A DNA stretch of 64,000 nucleotides from Bacteroidota bacterium (GTDB taxonomy: Bacteria; Bacteroidota; Ignavibacteria; Palsa-1295), in NCBI GenBank assembly GCA_021324735.1, contig JAJPIO010000009.1:186001-250000 (forward strand), read 5' to 3'. A program made the position numbers and the translations under genes. Numbering within the stretch: position 1 is the first letter of the stretch; each line of letters opens with the position of its first letter. Positions 1-7,375 of this stretch are shown in pieces. The notes beneath the pieces are model-generated. The model was not told the DNA's origin. It saw nothing but the letters and a program-made list of their open reading frames with translations, and searched no databases.

Positions 1-1
1 A

Positions 2-412
2 AGCTCCCTTCCACTTAGTGATTCGCTCGATAATTTTCTTACAATTCCAAGCTCGAAAATTGCTATCCATGTAGCCGTGCAAGCGCTGGGCGAGCGGAGG
101 ATGACGAATATTCCTGTTACGGTCGAAGCGTTGCCTCCACAGTTTGATGTAGTATTAATACCTGGCGCGATCAATGTGATGGTACGAGGTGGTGTACAAG
201 ACCTGGCGAAGCTTTCTTCCGATGCGATTCATGCTCACGTTTCGTATACTCCATTTGTTTTCGATACGGCCCACGCCGTCGAGCCGATCGTCGATCTTCC
301 GAAGGGTCTGACATTCTTATCGTCGGAGCCGAGCAGCCTTCGTTTTATTCTTCGTCGCAAACCAGAGCAGCCGGTATTATTAAAGCGTCCGAAGCACAAT
401 GTTAGTCCGTGA
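2..412 (+). CDS. YbbR-like domain protein, C-terminal part (cut by window edge)
   Basis: The frame is open from the first bases of the window, so this is the 3' part of a longer gene; the GTG at 77 is only an internal codon. The visible ~136 residues show the alternating short-strand pattern of YbbR domains, with VRGG preceded by a hydrophobic strand and followed by LAKLSSDAIHAHVSY, the usual strand-turn-helix-strand layout. YbbR proteins are extracytoplasmic; in several phyla they partner the diadenylate cyclase CdaA, but that gene is not visible here. The stop lies inside the next gene (14-nt overlap), which suggests co-transcription and translational coupling. Assignment rests on pattern, not a search. 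Confidence 0.6.
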   Translation, partial: SSLPLSDSLDNFLTIPSSKIAIHVAVQALGERRMTNIPVTVEALPPQFDVVLIPGAINVMVRGGVQDLAKLSSDAIHAHVSYTPFVFDTAHAVEPIVDLPKGLTFLSSEPSSLRFILRRKPEQPVLLKRPKHNVSP

Positions 413-2201
413 TACCTCGTTTGTTGTTGTCGACGTTGAAACGACGGGGCTCAGTTCGACGCGCCACCGCATCACCGAGATCGGTCTAGTACGAGTAGAA
501 GGTGGCAAGATCGTAGAGTCGTATCAGCAACTCTTAAATCCGGAGCAGTTCATTCCAGCATTTATAACGCATCATACGGGTATCTCGAATGCGATGGTAT
601 ACGGCCAACCTCGATTCGAAGATGCATTGCCTGGGATCCAGCAGTTTCTATCGAAGCAAGATGCGTTTGTTCTCACCGGGCACAATGTGAAGTTCGACTA
701 CGGATTTCTCGTCGAGTCATTTACTCGCGCCAACCAGGAGCTTACGCTTTCTGATGCGGCAGGAGCCCAGCACTTACTGTGTACCTGTCGACTTGCCCGC
801 CGATTGCTTCCGCAACTTCGAAGCAAATCGCTCGAAAGCGTGCAAGCCTATTTCGGAATTCGTAATGCGAAGCAACATCGAGCGCTGGAAGATGCCGAAG
901 CGACGGCCAAAGTTCTTTCTCGCTTTATCGACCTGGCCGCTGAATTGGATATCCATTCGCTCCAGGATTTTCTGCGGCTTCAATTTGTGCGGCCGAATTA
1001 TGGCCGAAGGCAGACGAAGCGCCACTTGTCCCTTCGGGAGAAAGTACGAGCATTCCCGGAGCGGCCCGGCGTCTACACGATGATGAACGCATCGGGTGAG
1101 GTGCTGTATGTCGGCAAGGCGAAGAATTTACGAGATCGGGTCTCTTCTTATTTTTCTCGAGCTAATACGGAAGGGACAAAGCTTACGCAACTCATGCGTC
1201 TTGCAAAGGATATTACGTTCGAGGAGACCGGCAGTGAGCTTTCGGCACTTTTACTCGAGAGTAAGAAGATCAAGGAATTCCGTCCGCGCTTTAACTCGAT
1301 GGAGCGGTGGTATAAGCCGCAGAGCTTTGTTCGCCTTAGTTTGAATGAAGCCTTTCCAACGCTATCGTTCGCTCGAGAGCCAGCAGAAGATGGCGGTGAA
1401 TATTACGGTCCGTTTAAATCGAGGGAGGCTACCGAGGCGCTTATTGAAATTTTGAATCGAGCGTTTAAGCTTCGAGAGTGCGGTGATAAATTCAGGATCG
1501 GTGCTGATGTTAAGCCCTGTATCTATTACGAGATCAAGCGTTGTGATGCTCCATGCGCCTTGCTGCAAAGTGAGGGAGACTATCGCCTTGAAGTAAAGCG
1601 CCTGCAGGAGTTCCTTGCTGCCGGCCATGAAGGAATTCTTGCGATGGTCGAAAAAATGATGATGGCCGCAGCGGAACGTCTCGACTTTGAAGAGGCACAG
1701 TTTCTAAAGTTTAGATTGATCGAGTTACAGCGAGTGCTCGGTTCCGGAGAGCGGCCATCAGCGAGTGTTAGCGCCAGCGACTATGTCATTTTGAATCCGA
1801 CCGCGAACGGTGAATGTGAAGTGCTTTTTGTGCGCTATGGCCGCCTTATAAAGCAAAAGATATTGGGTGTCTTGAATTTAGATATTGCTCGATCGTGGTT
1901 GGAGAGGCAACTAAGAATGTACTTCGGGCCTACGGCGGCCATTCCACCCGAGTGTGGTAAGCCGGAGATCGATGAAATGCGTATACTTTCGCGGTGGGTC
2001 GAAGAGAGTCGTAGAAAGGGAAGTACGATCGTTTATCTTAACGAACGGCAAGAGGAATCGGTAGAACAGATCGTGAAAGAATTGCGCCGAATTCTGGTGC
2101 CAATTCATATTGTTACAGAACCAACTGTTAGTGAAGTTCTTAAAGACTCTACGAAGAAAACTTCAACGAAGCGACTTACACTTAAACCAATGAAGCGCTA
2201 A
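399..2201 (+). CDS. DnaQ-type 3'-5' exonuclease fused to a UvrC-like GIY-YIG nuclease
   Basis: 600 residues with two nuclease modules. Residues 5-175 form a DEDDh exonuclease: D12 and E14 in VDVETTG, D100 in GHNVKFDYGF, H160 and D165 in QHRALEDAEA. Residues 218-300 form a GIY-YIG domain (PGVYTMM, then LYVGKAKNLRDRV), followed by four cysteines (C361, C374, C382, C386) in a UvrC-like spacing and a UVR-like helix near 415-440. The UvrC RNase H-like nuclease and helix-hairpin-helix tail are missing. This resembles bacterial DnaQ/Cho-type hybrids thought to act in DNA repair, incising and trimming damaged strands; the role here is inferred. All catalytic residues I looked for are present. It overlaps the preceding YbbR-like gene and is followed 9 nt later by a hydrolase. 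Confidence 0.85.
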   Translation: MLVRDTSFVVVDVETTGLSSTRHRITEIGLVRVEGGKIVESYQQLLNPEQFIPAFITHHTGISNAMVYGQPRFEDALPGIQQFLSKQDAFVLTGHNVKFDYGFLVESFTRANQELTLSDAAGAQHLLCTCRLARRLLPQLRSKSLESVQAYFGIRNAKQHRALEDAEATAKVLSRFIDLAAELDIHSLQDFLRLQFVRPNYGRRQTKRHLSLREKVRAFPERPGVYTMMNASGEVLYVGKAKNLRDRVSSYFSRANTEGTKLTQLMRLAKDITFEETGSELSALLLESKKIKEFRPRFNSMERWYKPQSFVRLSLNEAFPTLSFAREPAEDGGEYYGPFKSREATEALIEILNRAFKLRECGDKFRIGADVKPCIYYEIKRCDAPCALLQSEGDYRLEVKRLQEFLAAGHEGILAMVEKMMMAAAERLDFEEAQFLKFRLIELQRVLGSGERPSASVSASDYVILNPTANGECEVLFVRYGRLIKQKILGVLNLDIARSWLERQLRMYFGPTAAIPPECGKPEIDEMRILSRWVEESRRKGSTIVYLNERQEESVEQIVKELRRILVPIHIVTEPTVSEVLKDSTKKTSTKRLTLKPMKR

Positions 2202-2210
2202 AACTCTCGT

Positions 2211-2906
2211 ATGGAAAAAGTAGAATATGTGATCGATAATTACGGAGTCCCGATTCATTGTATCGAATACAATGCTTCTGTTGGAGGAACTCCGGTTGTA
2301 ATAGTCCCAGGCATGATCAATTCCGCTGAGGATGTTGCTCAGAATGTCGAGCAGCATCTTACGAAACGGACAATAATTATAAGCCTTCGGGGCCGCGGCA
2401 AGAGCGGCGCGCCGCTGACCGGATGGAAAGTCGAACATCAAGCCTCTGACGTTGCGGCAGTCATCGATCATTTTGGATTGAAGGAAGTGGTATTGTTCGG
2501 TCATTCAACCGGGGGCTCTATCGCTGCTCGTGCATTGCCGATGATAAAAGCAAGTGTCCGACACTTTTTTATCGGTGATTTTCCCCCATTATATCCTCCA
2601 TACGATGAGGGTTGGAAGCAACATGTTCTTGCAAACTCAGAGTATAGCACGTCCACTGGCCTGCTCGATGGAATCGTGCGTGAGGCGGAGTATACAGATG
2701 TTTCCAATTTTCTAAAGCCAGTTGCTTCCCGCTTGACGCTTATAGTGGGTGAGCCCGGTAATTCGGCGTTTCGTGAAGAGGATATTTCTCGTTTGAAGGA
2801 AATGTTCCCTCAAATGACCGTCGAAATTATGGCAGGTTGTGGCCATGAGTTTTTGATAGATGATCCTCAACAGTCGGTCGCAATAATCGAGAGTAGGGCG
2901 AAGTAG
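2211..2906 (+). CDS. alpha/beta hydrolase fold protein
   Basis: 231 residues with the core signs of the fold: an oxyanion-region strand VVIVPGM (29-35), GRGKSG (61-66), nucleophile elbow GHSTGG with S99, and a late catalytic His in CGHEF (H212). The acid residue usually found after the strand at LTLIVG is not an obvious Asp (the loop reads EPGNS), so the triad acid is uncertain. No signal peptide, so it should be cytoplasmic. Substrate cannot be told: esterase, lactonase and C-C hydrolase are all possible. The start ATG lies 9 nt after the nuclease gene, suggesting one transcript. Confidence 0.75.
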   Translation: MEKVEYVIDNYGVPIHCIEYNASVGGTPVVIVPGMINSAEDVAQNVEQHLTKRTIIISLRGRGKSGAPLTGWKVEHQASDVAAVIDHFGLKEVVLFGHSTGGSIAARALPMIKASVRHFFIGDFPPLYPPYDEGWKQHVLANSEYSTSTGLLDGIVREAEYTDVSNFLKPVASRLTLIVGEPGNSAFREEDISRLKEMFPQMTVEIMAGCGHEFLIDDPQQSVAIIESRAK

Positions 2907-3025
2907 AAGCGTCTTGCGGTCCATGCGACTTTTTTCTGGGTTGTGTCTCTCCTATACATATCCGATAACGTGACCGGTCATTGCATCGGATGCACTGGGG
3001 CTTAAAATCCAGTGCAACAAGCAGC

Positions 3026-3652
3026 ATGAAACAACAGGACCAACAAGACCTGAAACGAAATAGCGAAAAGCATGTGAGGTTTATGGCTCTACTTGAGCCA
3101 TGCCTGAACAAGCTTTCGCGCTATGCTCATGCGTTAACGATGGATGTAGAAGATGGCCGGGATTTGCTTGCCGACGCGCTCCTTCTTTGCTACGAAAATT
3201 TTGAGGGATTGCGGGCACCGGAGGCCTTTACAAGCTACGCCTTTACTACGACGCGACGGTTATACTACCGTCGATCACGCCGGAAAAAGTGGTGGGGTGT
3301 ATTAAGTAAGGAAGCCGATCAAATTGTGGATCACCGATCTCCGTCGCCGGAAGTCAAAGTTGATACCGAATTTCTCGATCGCGCCCTGACAAAACTGCCA
3401 GAGAAGCAACGAGAAGCCGTGATCCTCTTTGAGATTTCAGGATTATCTTTGAAAGAGATCGTCGAGATACAAGGAGGATCGCTATCAGGGGTGAAGTCGC
3501 GTATCGCACGGGGTCGCGAGCAACTTGCGATACTCTTAGGCGAGCGGGAATCTCCTCAGGATGCTATGCCGGCATCGGCCGCCACCTCGGCATCTTCACT
3601 CTCATCCTTTAAGCGTACTCAGGTCGCATATCTCATTCGGGAGAAAGCATGA
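3026..3652 (+). CDS. ECF-type RNA polymerase sigma factor
   Basis: Counted from the ATG at 3026 the protein has 208 residues. An in-frame ATG at 2981 would add 15 residues of no conserved character, so I prefer 3026, though no Shine-Dalgarno site decides it. Region 2 lies at about 22-85 (DLLADALLLCYENFEGL, then FTTTRRLYYRRSRRKK) and region 4 at 115-170 (LPEKQREAVILFEISGLS, then GVKSRIARGREQL). Region 3 is absent, as expected for ECF sigmas. Its stop overlaps the start of the next gene by 4 nt (ATGA), so the large membrane protein downstream is very probably its regulator or output partner. Confidence 0.88.
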   Translation: MKQQDQQDLKRNSEKHVRFMALLEPCLNKLSRYAHALTMDVEDGRDLLADALLLCYENFEGLRAPEAFTSYAFTTTRRLYYRRSRRKKWWGVLSKEADQIVDHRSPSPEVKVDTEFLDRALTKLPEKQREAVILFEISGLSLKEIVEIQGGSLSGVKSRIARGREQLAILLGERESPQDAMPASAATSASSLSSFKRTQVAYLIREKA

Positions 3653-5985
3653 AGACACAAGACAATAACCTTCATCCTTCGGAAGAACTAGCACCACTCT
3701 TCGCGAGCTATCGGGAGGAGCAGCCTCTTCTTTCTTCGCTTGAGATCGATCGACTCCTTTCCCAGCGTGACATGCTGTCTAACCAGTCACTTAAAACTAA
3801 GACCGTTAGGAGAATTATCATGTCAACGATAGGAATCGCAGGATTAGGAGTGTTGCTCTATATCGGAGCAAATGGGGGGCTACAAAAACCGGCTCCTCAT
3901 GTGACAGCCGGGCCGGCCCTACAGTCCGCTCGTTCAAAGCAGGAAGTGCCTTTAGCCAGCTTGAAATCAATAAGTGCTACGCTTGCAAAAACAGAGCACG
4001 TTGCAATAACAGACACACGTGGACCCTGGTCAGCAAGCGGAGAACAATATTATTTTGATCTCACTGAAGAGCAGTTAGCAAAGATCGGCGTCGCTGTAAC
4101 AAAGGATGATTCGGTTCGATGTTACTATTACACTTCCGATAACAAAGTGGAAGCTTGGGAGATGTCAGCACATAGTGTTGGCGGAGGTAACTCAGTTTCT
4201 CCACAGTCCATGCAAGTTCCAAAGTTCTTTCCCGTCCTTGCTACATTCGATAATGGACAAGGTGTTGCCTACCATATTGAGGAAGGAAAGACGAAAGAGT
4301 GGGGAATGGTCGGCAGTAATGAGATGATGGAAAAGATCCACGAATGGCTTAAAAGGCCGGCTGTACCGGGATATTATGCCTTAGGATTTAACTCCGTAAG
4401 CCGAACCGATGACGATCATGTCGAACATGATACAGTAAAAATACAGATAGCCAAGGACTTTCCACCTCGCCTCTGGCCACTCATGCGTCAACATATCGGT
4501 AAACTATCAGACAGTGTGGTTGATGCAATAATGCAACTTGCTCACTATTATGATGGAAGTGCTCAGGCCAAACCGACAATCGCTTGGCCAAAGACTCTAA
4601 CCATTACAGTGGATACGATTACCGTTAAGGACCTGAACGAAAAGATCGACCACGAAGAGAACAGCACTGTCATTCAACGACTTCATTCTATTATGGCACA
4701 TATCAATGATTTGGTGCCTGTCATCGTACATACACATGGAGAGGGCAAAGATTTCATTCTTTGGTATAAACCAAGTGCAGAGTTGTTTGCGATGCTACCT
4801 GACTCTCAGGTTAGGTTGTTCAACGAATACCAGGCCAATGGTGCGCAATGTTTGAATACTCCTAGTGGAATTACGAATATTGCAGAGCTCACTTATTGCC
4901 TTGAAGAAGCGCAGGAGGTGCAAATTCAAATTCAAAACCTCACCGGTAAAGTCTTAAAAATCATATATCAGTATGGTGTTGCCGGAGACAATATTGTCAG
5001 GATAAACACGAGTTCTCTTTCCTCCGGTATGTATCTCGTGACTGTGAAAGAAAGGAATGGTGACCAAAGAACAAGAAGAATATGGGTGGAAAACGCACGT
5101 CCAAAGGACGACTACCCTATAGATAAGGATGCGATGAATCCTGACGTTGAATACGTGGAACCCGCAATTTCCGCTTTTAGCAATCCGATTGGAGATTCAC
5201 AGCAGTTATCTTTTTCTGCCTATACTCTGAGTGATTCCGAACTTGCAAAAATTGGAATTGAAAGCAATGATTCGAATGCGGGATATTACTACAAGGCATT
5301 TCCTAATTCTTTCATCACCTTTGATAGATTCGGTCGCAAGGGAGGTTGGCATAATCTTATTCTGGATTCCAGGAAAATATATAATATAGGCACTCCTAAT
5401 TTTAGACCGATCTTCATAACAGATGGCATTGGCACTAAGCGCTCGTTTGCGCCTGACGGTGTATTCAATATTGGAGATAACATAAAGGATTTGGATAGTG
5501 CTATGAAAAAGGCATATAGGGAAATAGATAAATTAGTGCCGATTATCCTTCCGAAGTCTATACATCATGGTCTGAGCAGTAGAGAAGACTTTATTTTTTG
5601 GTATAGGCCGACACCCGACTTCCTTGCAATATTGCCAGATTCCATTCGCAACCATGTACTAGCCCAGACAACTCGAGATGGAAGCAAGCCACACTACGCG
5701 TTATCCATAAACGCAATGCGCGGTGCGATCGAAAGCGCCGATATTTATCCCAATCCATCGAAGGGCAGATTGTCTGTTCATCTCACGCTTCATGCCCCAC
5801 GCACGCTAACGTTCACCTTGCGTAACCTCTTGGGTCGGGCTGTCACGGATGTAGTTCAAGCTCACCTCGGTGAAGTAGCGGAGCAGCAACTGGATTTCAG
5901 TCACATTGCGGAAGGTATCTACATTCTCGATATTGCCTCGGATGCTGGTGAGCGCTTTATACAGCGAGTCGTAATTCAACGATAA
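3649..5985 (+). CDS. Sigma-linked membrane protein with duplicated domain and T9SS-like tails
   Basis: 778 residues. Residues 1-54 are charged and cytoplasm-like, 56-73 form one membrane segment, the rest should be periplasmic. Two related units follow: each has an E-L-A-K-I-G motif (near 142 and 530) and a later FILWYKPSAELFAMLPDS / FIFWYRPTPDFLAILPDS motif (near 367 and 647). Between them (about 400-482) is a beta-rich stretch ending SSGMYLVTVKERNGDQRTRR, and the C-terminus (about 690-778) has IYPNPSKGRLSV and EGIYILDIAS; both look like type IX secretion type A sorting domains. Position after an ECF sigma with a 4-nt overlap suggests an anti-sigma-like role, but no zinc-finger HxxxCxxC is present. 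I know no family with this architecture. Confidence 0.75.
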   Translation: MKTQDNNLHPSEELAPLFASYREEQPLLSSLEIDRLLSQRDMLSNQSLKTKTVRRIIMSTIGIAGLGVLLYIGANGGLQKPAPHVTAGPALQSARSKQEVPLASLKSISATLAKTEHVAITDTRGPWSASGEQYYFDLTEEQLAKIGVAVTKDDSVRCYYYTSDNKVEAWEMSAHSVGGGNSVSPQSMQVPKFFPVLATFDNGQGVAYHIEEGKTKEWGMVGSNEMMEKIHEWLKRPAVPGYYALGFNSVSRTDDDHVEHDTVKIQIAKDFPPRLWPLMRQHIGKLSDSVVDAIMQLAHYYDGSAQAKPTIAWPKTLTITVDTITVKDLNEKIDHEENSTVIQRLHSIMAHINDLVPVIVHTHGEGKDFILWYKPSAELFAMLPDSQVRLFNEYQANGAQCLNTPSGITNIAELTYCLEEAQEVQIQIQNLTGKVLKIIYQYGVAGDNIVRINTSSLSSGMYLVTVKERNGDQRTRRIWVENARPKDDYPIDKDAMNPDVEYVEPAISAFSNPIGDSQQLSFSAYTLSDSELAKIGIESNDSNAGYYYKAFPNSFITFDRFGRKGGWHNLILDSRKIYNIGTPNFRPIFITDGIGTKRSFAPDGVFNIGDNIKDLDSAMKKAYREIDKLVPIILPKSIHHGLSSREDFIFWYRPTPDFLAILPDSIRNHVLAQTTRDGSKPHYALSINAMRGAIESADIYPNPSKGRLSVHLTLHAPRTLTFTLRNLLGRAVTDVVQAHLGEVAEQQLDFSHIAEGIYILDIASDAGERFIQRVVIQR

Positions 5986-5993
5986 ATGTTAAT

Positions 5994-6041
5994 AACGCAT
6001 AAGAGGGCAGCTCCAATTATGGAACTGCCTTTGCGTTTTTT
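5994..6041 (+). terminator. Rho-independent terminator after the sigma operon
   Basis: A stem-loop begins with AACGCA (5994-5999) pairing with TGCGTT (6032-6037); inside it GGCAG-C-TCC pairs with GGA-A-CTGCC around the loop AATTAT. It ends in a run of six T (6036-6041). It lies 8 nt after the stop of the 778-residue protein, in the right direction to end that transcript. Confidence 0.8.
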
Positions 6042-6136
6042 GCTACCAAAGTCGCAGGAATTAGCGTCGTTGCTATTCCCAGTGGCCAGGTACTGAAATA
6101 GGTGAAGAATAGGAGGAAAACGAGAAGTAAAAATTA

Positions 6137-6164
6137 CTCGTTACTCATCACCTGTTACCTGGAA
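6137..6164 (+). repeat. Heptad-periodic intergenic repeat (CTCGTTA family), copy 1
   Basis: Four consecutive 7-nt units read CTCGTTA, CTCATCA, CCTGTTA, CCTGGAA, ending just before the amidohydrolase start. A 7-bp arm CCAGGTA (6086-6092) can pair with TACCTGG (6156-6162). Related heptads occur at 30922-30987 and 39804-39922. The remainder of the 5986-6171 gap holds the terminator and nothing else I can name. Confidence 0.5.
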
Positions 6165-6171
6165 CAAGAGT

Positions 6172-7356
6172 ATGTCGTTAGAACAGAAGATCACATCGCT
6201 TTCCGAAAAATATTTTCCAGAAGTCGTTCGCCTTCGCCGGACTATCCATGAGCACCCCGAGCTGGCATTCGAAGAAATTAAGACGGGTGTATTGGTTGCG
6301 GAAACACTGGAAAAAATCGGCTTGGATGTAAAGCGCGGTGTGGCTCGGACGGGTATCGTTGCCAGCTTAAAAGGAAAGAAGAGCGGTAAAGCTGTCGCGC
6401 TTCGCAGCGATATGGATGCGCTGCCGATCCAAGAGGCAACAGGGCTTCCATTTGCGTCAAAAAATCCTGGCAAAATGCACGCCTGTGGACATGATGCCCA
6501 TACCGCAATTGGTTTGGGTGCAGCGATGATCCTCTCCGAACTGCGGGATGAACTCAATGGTGAAGTACGATTCCTTTTCCAGCCGAGCGAAGAGCGGAAT
6601 CCTGGTGGAGCACCATATATGATAGAAGATGGTGCGTTGGAAGGCGTCTCAAAAGTATTTGGGTTACACGTGCTTTCGCAGGCTGATGCTGGTGCCGTCG
6701 GATTTTGTGCCGGTGAGATGATGGCAAGCGCTGATGAGCTTTATATCACCATAAAAGGCAAATCAGGTCACGGCGCTCGTCCACATCATGCGATCGATCC
6801 CGTAATCGTAAGTGCGCAAGTCATCTTAGCACTGCAGACGTTGGTATCGCGCAATCTCGATCCATTTGCACAAGGCGTTATTACGATCGGTAGCATTCAC
6901 GGAGGATTTGCTCCGAATATTATTCCGAATGAAGTAAAGTTAGTAGGCACTCTTCGTGCAATGTCCAAAGAGTGGCGAGAATTTGCGCATAAGCGAGTCC
7001 ATGAGATCGTAAATGGAATTTGCTATTCGGCCCGGGCGGAAGCGGATATTCATATCGATCTGGGGTATCCCGTTCTTGTCAATGACGAGAAAGAAACCAT
7101 GTTCGCCGAGTCCTGTGCACTGCAATTATTCGGTCCAGAACGAGTATTCCAAGCCGAGCGCTTAATGGGAGCAGAAGATTTTGCTTATTATTTAGAAAAA
7201 GTGCCAGGGACATTTTATCGCCTCGGAATTCGCAATGAAGCGGCTGGAATTACGGCCGACATTCACAACGATCATTTTACTATCGACGAATCGGCATTGA
7301 AGGCCGGGGCGGCTATGCAGGCTTATCTGGCGATAAGGGCACTCTCGGAGTTATAA
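6172..7356 (+). CDS. M20D family amidohydrolase (N-acyl-amino acid / hippurate hydrolase type)
   Basis: 394 residues, full length for the family. Metal and catalytic residues are in place: the MHACGHDAH motif (C105, H107), a Glu pair in FQPSEE (E140, E141), H166 in GLHVL and H365 near the C-terminus (DIHNDHF). The insertion (lid/dimerisation) domain carries GKSGHGARPH. Members hydrolyse N-acyl amino acids such as hippurate, N-acetyl-amino acids or N-acetyldiaminopimelate in the cytoplasm; the substrate here is open. No signal peptide. It stands behind a terminator, so it has its own promoter, and the DUF2723 gene starts 19 nt after it. Confidence 0.9.
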   Translation: MSLEQKITSLSEKYFPEVVRLRRTIHEHPELAFEEIKTGVLVAETLEKIGLDVKRGVARTGIVASLKGKKSGKAVALRSDMDALPIQEATGLPFASKNPGKMHACGHDAHTAIGLGAAMILSELRDELNGEVRFLFQPSEERNPGGAPYMIEDGALEGVSKVFGLHVLSQADAGAVGFCAGEMMASADELYITIKGKSGHGARPHHAIDPVIVSAQVILALQTLVSRNLDPFAQGVITIGSIHGGFAPNIIPNEVKLVGTLRAMSKEWREFAHKRVHEIVNGICYSARAEADIHIDLGYPVLVNDEKETMFAESCALQLFGPERVFQAERLMGAEDFAYYLEKVPGTFYRLGIRNEAAGITADIHNDHFTIDESALKAGAAMQAYLAIRALSEL

Positions 7357-7375
7357 GGGTGGTTTAATTCGGTCT

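Noticed and set aside
2981-3025. Upstream ATG as the true start of the first sigma factor
   Set aside because: The extra 15 residues have no family pattern and region 2 starts about 20 residues after the ATG at 3026.
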